A stretch of 64,000 nucleotides of DNA from CAXSBR01 sp964252015. GTDB taxonomy: Bacteria > Actinomycetota > Actinomycetes > Mycobacteriales > Jatrophihabitantaceae. Under the pieces are notes generated by a model. The model saw nothing but the letters and a program-made list of their open reading frames with translations, was not told the DNA's origin and did no database searches. The DNA lies in assembly GCA_964252015.1 (NCBI GenBank), contig CAXULW010000012.1, positions 1-64,000 of the forward strand. Direction: 5' to 3'. The position numbers and the translations under genes are program-made. Shown in pieces: positions 17,225 through 25,044 of this stretch (positions are counted from its first letter, which is position 1; each line of letters begins with the position of its first letter).

Positions 17225-17425
17225 CAACGACGCACTCCGGTGCCCACCAGACAGGCCGGGCTACCGGCGCGGTGGGCGAACAGCGGGACGGACGCCCGTC
17301 GTTTGATCAAAGTTCACCGGTCGATCTGATCAATCTTTCCTGCATCTCGACAGCTGCTGCTGCTGCTTTGTCGCTGCTGTTTAGATGCAGCGAAGATTAA
17401 CTAAGAGCCCCTCGTAGTTGAACTA
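17225..17425. repeat. Dispersed stem-loop repeat family, copy C
   Basis: Contains GAACAGCGGGACGGACGCCC, TCACCGGTCGATCTGATCAA and the stem-loop with arms CTGCATCT (17340-17347) and AGATGCAG (17383-17390) around a CTG-rich loop with four consecutive CTG triplets. The tail GAGCCCCTCGTAGTT matches the CAGCCCTCGTGGTT of copy D. It lies between convergent genes and overlaps the last codons of the GT87 gene. Confidence 0.85.
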
Positions 17426-18948
17426 CGAAGCGCCTTTAGCCGCGGAGTACGCATTGCGGTCAATCGACGGCCAACCGACGGCGTAACCACTGAACCGCCG
17501 ACACAGCCACCCCGCGCCGCCAGAGGCTGCCGGGCGTCACTGAACCGGGCCGTACCCAGACGGACCTGTCTGGGTGAGTGACCGTTCCGTCGAGACGGTA
17601 GCGTCTCCGATCCCGCAGCCGCCCTGCTGGGCAGGAGCGCGAGTAGCAGCAACGCGAGTACTGCGAAGGTGTTCTCGGCCAGGAACCCGGCGGGCCCGTC
17701 TTGGTAGTGGTGCCCGCCTGGGTGCTGGTTGAGCACCACCACGGATGATGAGGCCGCTCCGTACAGCGCGGCCACGGTGATACCCAGGGACCAGGACCGG
17801 CGCTGGACAGCAGCGTCGGCGAGGATCACGCATGCGGGCAGGAACCAGACCAGGTGGTGGATCCACGAGATCGGCGAGACTAGGCCGGCGACGAGGCCGG
17901 CAAGGGTGAACCCGGTCAGGTCATCGCCGGCCTCGTTCGCCCTCCGGGCCCGCCACAGCCCGACCACCGCGACCAGCAGACAACCCGCCGCCCACAGGAC
18001 AACCGGGGCATGCGCGTGCGGGTAGGTGTCGTGGTTGAGCAGTCGTGTGAGCAGCCCGTACAGGGATTGGTTGCTATCCGAGGCGATCTGCCCGACCCGG
18101 TTCGACGCCCACATGATGTGCCACCAGTACTGCGCCGACGTCGCGGGTGCGATCGCCGCCGCGACCATGCTCGCAGCCACCATTGTTGCGGTGGCGAGAG
18201 CAGCCGCGCGCGGGCGGCGGGTGACCAGCAGGTAGACGATGAAGATGCCGGGGGTCAGCTTGATCGCGGTGGCCAGGCCGATGCCGACTCCGGCCCATCG
18301 GGATCCGCGGCGTAGCGCGCGATAGTCAGCGACAACGGCCAGGGCAAAGAAGATGTTGACTTGCCCGAAGGAGAACGTGTCGCGGATCGGGCAGATGTAG
18401 AACAGACCGACCCCGACGACCACGGCCAGCCAGCGCCGGCCGGGTTGCCGCAGCCACTCCGGCAGAACCCACCACACCAGCAGCGCGTAGCAGCCCACGA
18501 TGGCCGCCGACCAAATCACGTACGCCACCGATGTCGACGTCCACGACAGCGGGAACATCAGCACAGCCGCGAACGGCGGGTACGTAAACCCCAACGTGTG
18601 ATTGCGGGGGATGCCGTAGAACGAATACAGGTCGTGGCCGTGCGCCCACCAGGTGACCGCGCCGCGGTAGGTGCGCAGATCGACATCGTTGTGTTGGCGG
18701 TGAACAAACCCGAGCGATGCGGCCCACCCGACCAGCGCGACCAGGGCGACGCCGGCCCGGATAGACGCGGCGACGGCGTTGCGCAGCGCCCGTGCGGTAA
18801 TCCCGGGACCACGCCCGGCTACGTCGCCGATGCGGGGGGCGGCAGCCCCCGATGGGATGCGGCAACGGCGTGTACTTCGTCGGGGCAGCCGATCAAGGAC
18901 CTGGTTGGCAGTCACGCGGGCTCTCTTCGTCGCAGCAGCAGCGCGCAC
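17401..18948 (-). CDS. GT87-family polyprenyl-phosphate-dependent mannosyltransferase-like protein
   Basis: 515 residues with about ten hydrophobic segments. GT-C fold signatures are the first-loop acidic motif in NDVDLRTYRGAVTWWAHGHD (catalytic Asp expected here), followed by LYSFYGIPRNHTLGFTYPPF, where the TYPP motif is typical of GT87. IKLTPGIFIVYLLVTRR and SNQSLYGLLTRLL are the later family motifs, and SPISWIHHLVWFLPA contains a conserved S-W-x-H-H. Members add mannose or arabinose from polyprenyl phosphate to cell-envelope glycans (PimE, AftC-like). The last 80 residues are Arg/Ser-rich and run into repeat copy C, so the authentic C-terminus may have been replaced. The start may be the GTG 33 bases downstream. 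Confidence 0.88.
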   Translation of the reverse strand: MRAAAATKRARVTANQVLDRLPRRSTRRCRIPSGAAAPRIGDVAGRGPGITARALRNAVAASIRAGVALVALVGWAASLGFVHRQHNDVDLRTYRGAVTWWAHGHDLYSFYGIPRNHTLGFTYPPFAAVLMFPLSWTSTSVAYVIWSAAIVGCYALLVWWVLPEWLRQPGRRWLAVVVGVGLFYICPIRDTFSFGQVNIFFALAVVADYRALRRGSRWAGVGIGLATAIKLTPGIFIVYLLVTRRPRAAALATATMVAASMVAAAIAPATSAQYWWHIMWASNRVGQIASDSNQSLYGLLTRLLNHDTYPHAHAPVVLWAAGCLLVAVVGLWRARRANEAGDDLTGFTLAGLVAGLVSPISWIHHLVWFLPACVILADAAVQRRSWSLGITVAALYGAASSSVVVLNQHPGGHHYQDGPAGFLAENTFAVLALLLLALLPSRAAAGSETLPSRRNGHSPRQVRLGTARFSDARQPLAARGGCVGGSVVTPSVGRRLTAMRTPRLKALRSSTTRGS

Positions 18949-19166
18949 GAGATGCGCTTACCTACTAAGACTGTCGAAGCGCCTTATCCGCTTACATCAT
19001 CTAAAAACTCTCAAAAATAGTGACTATGCTCGCCACGGATGGATCCCCCTGCAAGCTGGCGACGCGGCATCTCGCGTGCGACCGGCGCGGACTCTGGTCC
19101 AGACCTCACCGTGGAGGGGCCGCGGCGCCGGCACCCACCGACGGGCCCCGGTCACAGAACTAAGGG

Positions 19167-20330
19167 CTATGCCACTTCCAGCCACGTCGACCGGTCGGTC
19201 AACGTGGGTGTGACGTCCGCGGTGTCGGCCAGTCGTTGGCCTTGCGCGGCGGACACCAAGTTCTGCTTGCCTGGATCGAGTTCGACCACGACCGAGGTGC
19301 CGTCCGTGAAGTCGTGGACCCACACCCCGGTGCCGGCGGCCTCGTCGGATCCGGTGATGCCGTCGGCCGCAAAGATCGTGGCGTGCCGGGTCGAGCCGGT
19401 TTTGACTCGGCACGCGGTCATCACAGAACCAACCCAGTCACCGGGGTAGGGGCCTTGCCCGGTGCCGTAGCCGATGCAGCGCAGCCCGCGAGCAAGGAAT
19501 GCTTTCTCGGGCGCCAGATGCCCGGGCAGGGCCGTCAACGCGAAGGGCATGTACACCGGATCACTGCGCCCGACGATGACGCTGTTGGCGATACGCAGCA
19601 TGATCTTTTTCGCTGCGCTGTTGTCGTAGCGGTACGTGGACGGCACGAATCCGAACGTGCCCGAAACAGTGACCCAGGTGTCGCGGCGGGGTTCCCAGAT
19701 CAGCTGTGGAGAGAAGTCGCCCAGTTCGGCGGCTGCGACCCACGGCTGCCGGTACAAACTGTCGAGCAGTTTTTCCTGCGTGACGTGCCGGCCGGGGTAG
19801 AAGTACGCCGTCCGGCCCGCCACCGTGACCTTTTGTGCAACCACCCGTGCCGATGGTGTCGCGCACTTCGCGAGCCCACCGGCGCAAACATTAGAAACGA
19901 TATAGCCGCTTTCGGGGCGGGTGCGGCTGGTGGCGGAAATGTTGAAGGACGAACCCTGCGGACCTGTTTGGCCCGCCGTTTCGACGCCCATGCTGGTGTA
20001 ACCCGGTATGGCCTTGACTGCGATGTCCCACGTCGGGCGCAGCTGCGCCGGGCTCAACACGCCCTCCGTGGCCGCCGCCGCAGCCGAGGACCGTGACCGC
20101 TGCCGCTCAAGGGCGACAACCGCAGCCCCGGAAACGGTCAGAATCACAGCGGCAGCCGCTACCAACGGCGCCCACCCCCGGCGCGGGGGACGCGGCCCCG
20201 CCGTGGACTCCAACTGCGGCCTTCGGTCGTCCAGCGCGTCTACAAATGCACCCAACCGGGCCAGCGCGAGCCCATCCGGCTCGACGTCGAGGGCCCGCCG
20301 GATGTCGTCTTCGGAGCGGATCATCAGCAA
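19167..20330 (-). CDS. Single-pass membrane protein, putative anti-sigma partner (cassette 2)
   Basis: 387 residues. A cytoplasmic N-terminus of about 50 residues (MLMIRSEDDIRRALDVEPDG) precedes one transmembrane helix at about 54-74 (LVAAAAVILTVSGAAVVALE) and a long extracytoplasmic beta-rich domain. Its start overlaps the stop of the sigma-factor gene by seven bases, which implies translational coupling and a regulatory partnership. There is no ZAS-type zinc motif. The extracytoplasmic domain has a pair of Cys (VCAGGLAKC) that could form a disulfide, and no recognised family. Confidence 0.75.
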   Translation of the reverse strand: MLMIRSEDDIRRALDVEPDGLALARLGAFVDALDDRRPQLESTAGPRPPRRGWAPLVAAAAVILTVSGAAVVALERQRSRSSAAAAATEGVLSPAQLRPTWDIAVKAIPGYTSMGVETAGQTGPQGSSFNISATSRTRPESGYIVSNVCAGGLAKCATPSARVVAQKVTVAGRTAYFYPGRHVTQEKLLDSLYRQPWVAAAELGDFSPQLIWEPRRDTWVTVSGTFGFVPSTYRYDNSAAKKIMLRIANSVIVGRSDPVYMPFALTALPGHLAPEKAFLARGLRCIGYGTGQGPYPGDWVGSVMTACRVKTGSTRHATIFAADGITGSDEAAGTGVWVHDFTDGTSVVVELDPGKQNLVSAAQGQRLADTADVTPTLTDRSTWLEVA

Positions 20331-20818
20331 CCCCCCAAGGTCTGAATGTCAGCGAAATCCAGCGGTGACACCCGCAGCGCAGCGAGTGCGCGTGCGGCGT
20401 GGACACGCACCGTGCTCTCCCGACATCCGAGCGCGTCGGCTATGTCGGCATCAGACAGGTCCAGCAGGTAGCGCAGCGTGACCACCACGCGCTGTCGTTC
20501 CGGCAACCGCGCGATCTCCCGCACCAGCGCATCGCGGTCCGAGACCGTCTGCGCATAATCACGGGCTCCGTCTGGCAAGAACTCGCCCACGTCGGCGAAC
20601 GGCAACACCCGCGCCCACTTGCGTCGCCACGACAGGAACTCGTTGACCAGCATCCGGTGGACGTACGCGTCCGGGAAAGCCACCTCTCGCCACGCCTGGT
20701 GCAGCTTGACCAAGACGTCCTGGACCAATTCCTCGCCCAGCAGCTGGTCGCCGCAAATCGACTGCGCGATCCGCAGCAGATCAGGCAGGCGCCGGTGCGC
20801 GTACTGCTCGAAAGTCAC
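20324..20818 (-). CDS. ECF RNA polymerase sigma factor, SigE family (cassette 2)
   Basis: 164 residues. Region 2 has QLLGEELVQDVLVKLHQAWR and YVHRMLVNEFLSWRRKWARV; region 4 has LPERQRVVVTLRYLLDLSDA, DIADALGCRESTVRVH. It is the same length as the cassette-1 sigma factor and very similar to it, which suggests a duplicated cassette. On the coding strand the start is preceded by GAGGGAC as a ribosome-binding site. A GTTGACA string about 60 bases upstream could be a -35 element, but a matching -10 is not clear. Confidence 0.93.
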   Translation of the reverse strand: MTFEQYAHRRLPDLLRIAQSICGDQLLGEELVQDVLVKLHQAWREVAFPDAYVHRMLVNEFLSWRRKWARVLPFADVGEFLPDGARDYAQTVSDRDALVREIARLPERQRVVVTLRYLLDLSDADIADALGCRESTVRVHAARALAALRVSPLDFADIQTLGGC

Positions 20819-21004
20819 ATGAAGTCCCTCGGGTCACGGGATCGCCCGACCGCGCATGCTGCGTGTCAACGTAGTAGACGCACGAGACCCTCGATCTGCT
20901 TACTCCCTTCCGGAACTGCTCAAATATTGCGGCGGAAAACGGCCTGGCGTCCATCACCTCGAGGTGGCCCTCCGTCAGGTTCGAACAGGGACGCTGGACG
21001 GCAA

Positions 21005-21180
21005 CCGGGCCACGACCGACGAACGGGATATGTCGTGGTGTGCCCGGCTCACGCTTTTCCCTACCTGACGGGCTGCGCGGCCCCCGGGGCTAATGCTGGC
21101 CCGGGCAGTTGAACAAGTCCCGCTGGAGGGGGCGTTGCCGGTGGGTCTTGCTTCGAGCCGAAGTTTGACGGCTACCTTCC
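21005..21180 (+). pseudogene. ATP-dependent DNA ligase, N-terminal remnant 1
   Basis: In shifting frames it reads LPDGLRGP, MLARAVEQVPLEGALP and then EPKFDGYL, which is ligase motif I (K-x-D-G with the adenylated Lys). The DNA is clearly alignable with the remnant at 38170-38420 (TTTCCCTACC-GACGGGCTG, GCTGGCCCGGGC, GGAAGGGGCGTTG, AAGTTTGACGGCTAC). It ends after motif I. Only the first 45 or so residues of a ligase of about 320 residues are present, with frameshifts. Confidence 0.7.
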
Positions 21181-21291
21181 CTGAACTTCTCAACCCCTCG
21201 CCGGTAAATCTTCTGGCTCCGGTCGTTGGAGTTTTGTGCTGCGTCGATCCGATCGAGGCGTTCGGACTGCTTCTTGTCGAGAGGTGGGGAC

Positions 21292-22011
21292 CTAGTGAGT
21301 CGAGGAAGGTGCGACCGAGGGGGCACGGACCGTGGCAACGAATGTCATGGTCCACGTCACCGGCGCTGACCCCGGCAGTGCCCCCGATCGGGTGAGGGTC
21401 AGGACGTTGGGGTGTGTCAACGTGATACCTGAGGTGACGGGGTCCCGCTTCCCCGCTGGAGGTGTGTAGGTGCTGGCCACCGCGATTTGCGCGGCGTCCT
21501 GTGGATTTGGCGAAGGGGCTCCGGCCGTGTTCACGGCCAGGGTGATTTTGGCGCCGGTGATGGAGTAGGTGCCGGTGAGGTTCTTTGTCCTATCGGTGCC
21601 GTTGTGGACCGTGACGTGACCGTTCTTGGTGAAAGCTAGCCACGCCGTGTAGTCGGTCGTGTAGTAGCCATAGTGGTCCCGGCCGCCGGTGACTCCTTCG
21701 AGCATCCAACGAATACCGGTGATCGCGGTTGTGGGTATGACGGTCGGCGCAGTCGTGTGTCCCGTCCCTGCAGGAACATGTTGGCCACGGTCGTCGGTGA
21801 TCAGGTGGGTGCCGATGGCGATCGTCACGATCGCCAGGACGGTGGCAGCGGCAGTCAGGACGCTGACGACTGTGCGACCGTGGTGACGCTGCGCCACGGG
21901 GCGGTCCAGGTTGAGGTCCGGTTGGAAATTGGGATAGCGCAGGTTGCTCTGCGCGATGGTCGCGGCGCGGTCAGCGAGGGTCTTGCGAATCAGTTGCTCG
22001 GTGTCAGGCAT
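21292..22011 (-). CDS. Single-pass membrane protein, putative sigma-factor partner (cassette 3)
   Basis: 239 residues. A cytoplasmic segment of about 45 residues is followed by one transmembrane helix at about 47-68 (VSVLTAAATVLAIVTIAIGT) and an extracytoplasmic domain. That domain contains WMLEGVTGGRDHYGYYTTDY and LTGTYSITGAKITLAVNTAG, a pattern like META/lipocalin-type barrels (W-x-L, then a G-x-Y-x-x-x-G-x-x-I/L strand pair). The start overlaps the end of the ECF gene by eight bases. It is the smallest of the three partner proteins and not obviously homologous to the other two outside the membrane segment. Confidence 0.75.
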   Translation of the reverse strand: MPDTEQLIRKTLADRAATIAQSNLRYPNFQPDLNLDRPVAQRHHGRTVVSVLTAAATVLAIVTIAIGTHLITDDRGQHVPAGTGHTTAPTVIPTTAITGIRWMLEGVTGGRDHYGYYTTDYTAWLAFTKNGHVTVHNGTDRTKNLTGTYSITGAKITLAVNTAGAPSPNPQDAAQIAVASTYTPPAGKRDPVTSGITLTHPNVLTLTRSGALPGSAPVTWTMTFVATVRAPSVAPSSTH

Positions 22012-22537
22012 GGATGGCTCCGATCGGAAGGGCCAGGGAGGTGAGAGCGCGGTTGAGAGAGGAGGAAACCGCGCCTCGGGAGATCCGTAACGTCGTGGCG
22101 ATCTCAGGGATCGACCAGTCCTCGTAGTAACGGAGAACGATGACTTGGCGTTGACGGGTGGGGAGGCGGGTGATTGCCTTCCAGATCAGTTCTGACGTCG
22201 CGTCCCGGAGGATCTCTGTGTCGGCGGGGGCGGCATGAACGGGGTTGTCGAGTAGATTCGTCCGGACGAGCCTGACGACCTTGCGATGCCGGAGCGTCGA
22301 GCGGGCTTGGTTGACCACTGCGGTGGTCAGGTACCGTCGCGGATCGGTCAGCTCGGCGAGATCTTGGTGGCTACGGTGCAAGCGCACGAAGACCTCTTGG
22401 ACAAGGTCTTCTGCGCTGGCTTGGTCGTCGACGAACTGGACCGAGAGTCGCACCAACCGTAAGTAGTGCTGACGATAGAGCCCGGCGAGAGACGCGGTGC
22501 GATCACCGGGTCGGTCCAGGCCAACCGGTTTAGCCAT
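22004..22537 (-). CDS. ECF RNA polymerase sigma factor (cassette 3)
   Basis: 177 residues. Region 2: LYRQHYLRLVRLSVQFVDDQ, ASAEDLVQEVFVRLHRS; region 2.4: YLTTAVVNQARSTLRHRK. Region 4: LPTRQRQVIVLRYYEDWSIP, EIATTLRISRGAVSSSLNRA. It differs from the two SigE-type factors in this window (no VNEFxSWRRKWAR), so it is an independent ECF group. Preceded by GGAGGGTT as ribosome-binding site. Confidence 0.93.
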   Translation of the reverse strand: MAKPVGLDRPGDRTASLAGLYRQHYLRLVRLSVQFVDDQASAEDLVQEVFVRLHRSHQDLAELTDPRRYLTTAVVNQARSTLRHRKVVRLVRTNLLDNPVHAAPADTEILRDATSELIWKAITRLPTRQRQVIVLRYYEDWSIPEIATTLRISRGAVSSSLNRALTSLALPIGAIHA

Positions 22538-22754
22538 CGATGAACCCTCCGCAACGACAATGCCACTTCACTCGTCATCTTTATGGACGCGGTCCGGGCC
22601 GCATCATCAACACGATTGGTCCACGAATATCTGTGCGTGATGAGGCGGCCGGACGCGGGTTGGGCTCGATCTGTGCTCGGTGATTGATCGGATCATTGAT
22701 GATGTCGTGCGTGTCAACGGCCAGTGCGTGAGTCCGTTAACCGGGCGTTGTGTC

Positions 22755-22880
22755 CCAGTCCCGAGATGATGTCGTCGAGCGCGTACGTGAGCGCTGTTCA
22801 AGTTGTTCGCGTGTGTAGGACTCCGGTGTGCGGTCCCCACGCCAGCGGATGAAGTGGGCGAGGTGGCCCGGTCCACCTCA
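22755..22880 (-). pseudogene. ATP-dependent DNA ligase, C-terminal remnant
   Basis: On the plus strand GATGATGTCGTCGAGCGCGT, then GCTGTTCAAGTTGTTCGCGT and ACTCCGGTGTGCGGTC align closely with 31013-31130, the 3' end of the ligase at 30996-32098. The corresponding protein segment is HFIRWRGDRTPES-YT-EQLE, followed by a terminal ALDDIIS. Only about 40 codons remain, in the minus orientation, adjacent to a VOC-family fragment. Confidence 0.7.
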
Positions 22881-22937
22881 GCGGACTCAGGCGCGTGCGT
22901 CCAAGTCGTGACCCGAGAGGCGGCGGCGACAGAAGAC

Positions 22938-23078
22938 TCCGTCATGACCATCAAGGTCGGTGACGTTGACGCCGCGTATGAAGAGGCACAACAACGCGGC
23001 TATGAGATCGTGCGCCCGATCACCACTGACCGTGGGGCGTCGTCAGTTTTCGTGTACGCAGCCCTGATGGAGACGTGA
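22938..23078 (+). pseudogene. Glyoxalase/VOC-family fragment
   Basis: Encodes TIKVGDVDAAYEEAQQRGYE, then IVRPITTD, the middle strand-helix of a glyoxalase/bleomycin-resistance (VOC) module, followed by a short tail ending ALMET before the stop at 23078. In intact relatives the ITTDPWGVRRFFVRDP segment carries a metal or substrate residue; here it is replaced by RGASSVFVY. About 45 residues out of a usual 120-130 remain. Confidence 0.6.
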
Positions 23079-23184
23079 TCAGCGTCGCCCGGCATCGCTT
23101 GTAACAAAGCCTGGATCTCGGTAACGGCAATATCACCGCAAGCGGGATCCCCCGACTTCGTCCCAGCCCCGCAAAGAACGGCGT

Positions 23185-23907
23185 CTACTGGCTCTGGAGC
23201 ACGAGGATGTCGTTTCCGCCGCGTTGGAATTCGTAGTCGGTGCGGCGCAGTGCGGTGTCGATGCCGCGGACTGCGAGCTGGCGGCGGAGGCTCTCGAGCA
23301 GCTCGTCGTTCCGGGTGCCGGCGTTGCTCAGCAGCGGGAACACGCGGACCTCGCCTCGGCTGACGCGGTGCATCTCCACCAGCGCCGCCAGGTGGAAGTC
23401 CGCGTTCAGTCGGTCGGCGTAGGTGAACAGGAAGTGCGAGCTCAGGACCAGGTCGAACCGCCGGTCCGGGAACGGCAGCGACGGCAAGGACGCGGCGACG
23501 TAGCGGTCGGGATGGGCGAGCAGGTCGGCGGCGAACACCTCGGCCGAGGCCTGCCGGATTCGCTGGTGCTGCTCGACGTCACCGTAGTAGTCCCACCGGT
23601 ACCGGTCCCCGCCCGCCGCGGCCCAGGCGCTGCCCCGCTGCGTCTCGGCCACGGCAAGTTCGGCGAGCTGGGCCGGCGGGGTGGCGTAGGCGGGGTCGGT
23701 CGCGACTGCGTCGGCACCGGCGGATGAGGCGAGGGCGGTGAAGCTGGACCCGCCGCCCGGGCAGTCCAGGACCGCGCCGTGAAGGTCCTGCCCGGCGAGG
23801 GCGAACATAGCAAGGTATTCCCCGAACGAGCGGGCGCTGATCAGGTAGTCGCCGAAATCGGACGGGACTGCGGTGGTGCCCATCGGAATCTCCTGAGGCT
23901 GGGTCAA
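23185..23907 (-). CDS. Class I SAM-dependent methyltransferase-like protein
   Basis: 240 residues. HGAVLDCPGGGSSFTALASS is the SAM-binding glycine loop (motif I, D-C-P-G-G-G-S). LPSLPFPDRRFDLVLSSHFL is motif II/III, and ALVEMHRVSRGEVRVFPLLS is the following strand. DCPGGGSSF is the variant seen in a group of small actinobacterial methyltransferases of unknown substrate. A second ATG at residue 9 (23883) is an alternative start. Single gene on the minus strand. Confidence 0.8.
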   Translation of the reverse strand: MTQPQEIPMGTTAVPSDFGDYLISARSFGEYLAMFALAGQDLHGAVLDCPGGGSSFTALASSAGADAVATDPAYATPPAQLAELAVAETQRGSAWAAAGGDRYRWDYYGDVEQHQRIRQASAEVFAADLLAHPDRYVAASLPSLPFPDRRFDLVLSSHFLFTYADRLNADFHLAALVEMHRVSRGEVRVFPLLSNAGTRNDELLESLRRQLAVRGIDTALRRTDYEFQRGGNDILVLQSQ

Positions 23908-24179
23908 GGCGAGACCGTCCGCTGCGCGAGCGCCCCACCTGACGAGTCGGGGCTAGCGCATGAGACGCGGCAGCCGCCTACCCGCGGCCGCGCCAACCCT
24001 GGTTGTCCAATCGCGTCACGGTGTCAGGCTAACGGCCCCAAGCAACACAGTTGTCCACGTCAACACGCCGGCACGCCTGGCCTTGCGTCACACGGGACGG
24101 GAAGGCCCTAAAAAGGCGCACGTGCAAGCTGCGCGGCTGAGGCGTTCCGTCAAGGGGTGGTACGACTACGATCGAGTGG

Positions 24180-24614
24180 ATGTTGGGCGACGACGTGCAC
24201 CTCGCCACCGTCGAAGCCCGGCACTGGGCCAAGGACATCGTCGCCGTGCACGAAGCCGCGGCGACAGCGGCGTATGGGCACATCTTCTCTGAACCTTTCC
24301 CGCGTGACGATGCGCGGAAGCGATGGACCAGGCATCTAGGCGCAACATTGCTCGCTTTTCGCGGCTCACGGGTCGTCGGCTTTGCGGCGGCGTCGGACGA
24401 CACCCTTGAGGGCCTGTACGTAGTCCCTGCGGAGGCGGGGCTGGGAATCGGCTCGGCCTTGCTGGCCGCCGTTGGTCCGGTGTCGAAGTTGTGGGTACTC
24501 GAAGAAAACGAGTCTGGCCGGTCTTTCTACGGGCGCCGCCGGTGGCACTGGTCAGGGATCCGGCAGGACGCGGCCGATGCCGGAGGTGTCCAGGAGCTTC
24601 TATATGTGCGGTAG
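24180..24614 (+). CDS. GNAT-family N-acetyltransferase
   Basis: 144 residues. LHEAAATAAYGHIFSEPFPR-type N-terminal helices precede the strand LEGLYVVPAEAGLGIGSALL, which carries the Q/R-x-x-G-x-G/A loop as EAGLGIG, and LWVLEENESGRSFYGRRRWH (N-x-x-x-x-x-F-Y) near the end. The protein is close to full length for the family. The reading frame is open upstream, and the start at ATG 24180 is the most plausible. Confidence 0.85.
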   Translation: MLGDDVHLATVEARHWAKDIVAVHEAAATAAYGHIFSEPFPRDDARKRWTRHLGATLLAFRGSRVVGFAAASDDTLEGLYVVPAEAGLGIGSALLAAVGPVSKLWVLEENESGRSFYGRRRWHWSGIRQDAADAGGVQELLYVR

Positions 24615-24649
24615 CCGAACGGGCTTAACGTTGCGGGCCAACCACCAGT

Positions 24650-24955
24650 CGGAGTTCGCGTCTAATTTGACGACCCCTGAACGGCCCGGTGCAGGCGCGT
24701 CCGGCGGGTGCGTCCGCGAAAGTCCCGCAGGACCGGCCCGACATGATGCCCGGTCAACGTGGGGGCCCTGACGGGCGGCGCCCAGGTTCGGGCTGAATCT
24801 CACCGCGATTTGAACGACGGCGCGGGCGCCTGTTGTTTCGGTCAGTCTTTGGCGGGCTTTCTGATCAATCTCTCCTGCATCTCGACAACATTCTGCTGCT
24901 GCTGCTGTTGATGCAGCCAACTCTGATCAAACAGCCCTCGTGGTTAAACTAAGGG
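24650..24955. repeat. Dispersed stem-loop repeat family, copy D (most complete)
   Basis: Region between convergent genes. 5' module: GGCGCGTCCGGCGGGTGCGT, CCGCAGGACCGGCCCG. 3' module: CTGATCAATCTCTCCTGCAT and a stem-loop with arms CTGCATC (24875-24881) and GATGCAG (24910-24916) around five CTG triplets (24893-24907). The tail is TGATCAAACAGCCCTCGTGG, TTAAACTAAGG. Most of the 24615-25044 gap is made of this element; I see no gene in it. Confidence 0.85.
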
Positions 24956-25044
24956 GACACAGGGTCCTCGTTCAGGCCAATCCGGCTGGGCCCCCGTCGC
25001 TGCTCCCAGGAAGCGCGGCCACGTCGCAAGTAGAGGCCGATTCG

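Noticed and set aside
17340..17390. CTG-triplet tracts in the repeat family considered as CRISPR or attC sites
   Set aside because: No regularly spaced direct repeats with unique spacers and no integron-type core sites; the structure is a single stem-loop per copy.
20970..21000. GGTTCGAACAGGG string considered as a tRNA T-arm
   Set aside because: No matching acceptor stem or anticodon arm could be found at the right distances.
20399..21112. A 237-codon plus-strand frame over the cassette-2 sigma factor
   Set aside because: It is antisense to a well-supported ECF sigma gene and its composition is not protein-like.
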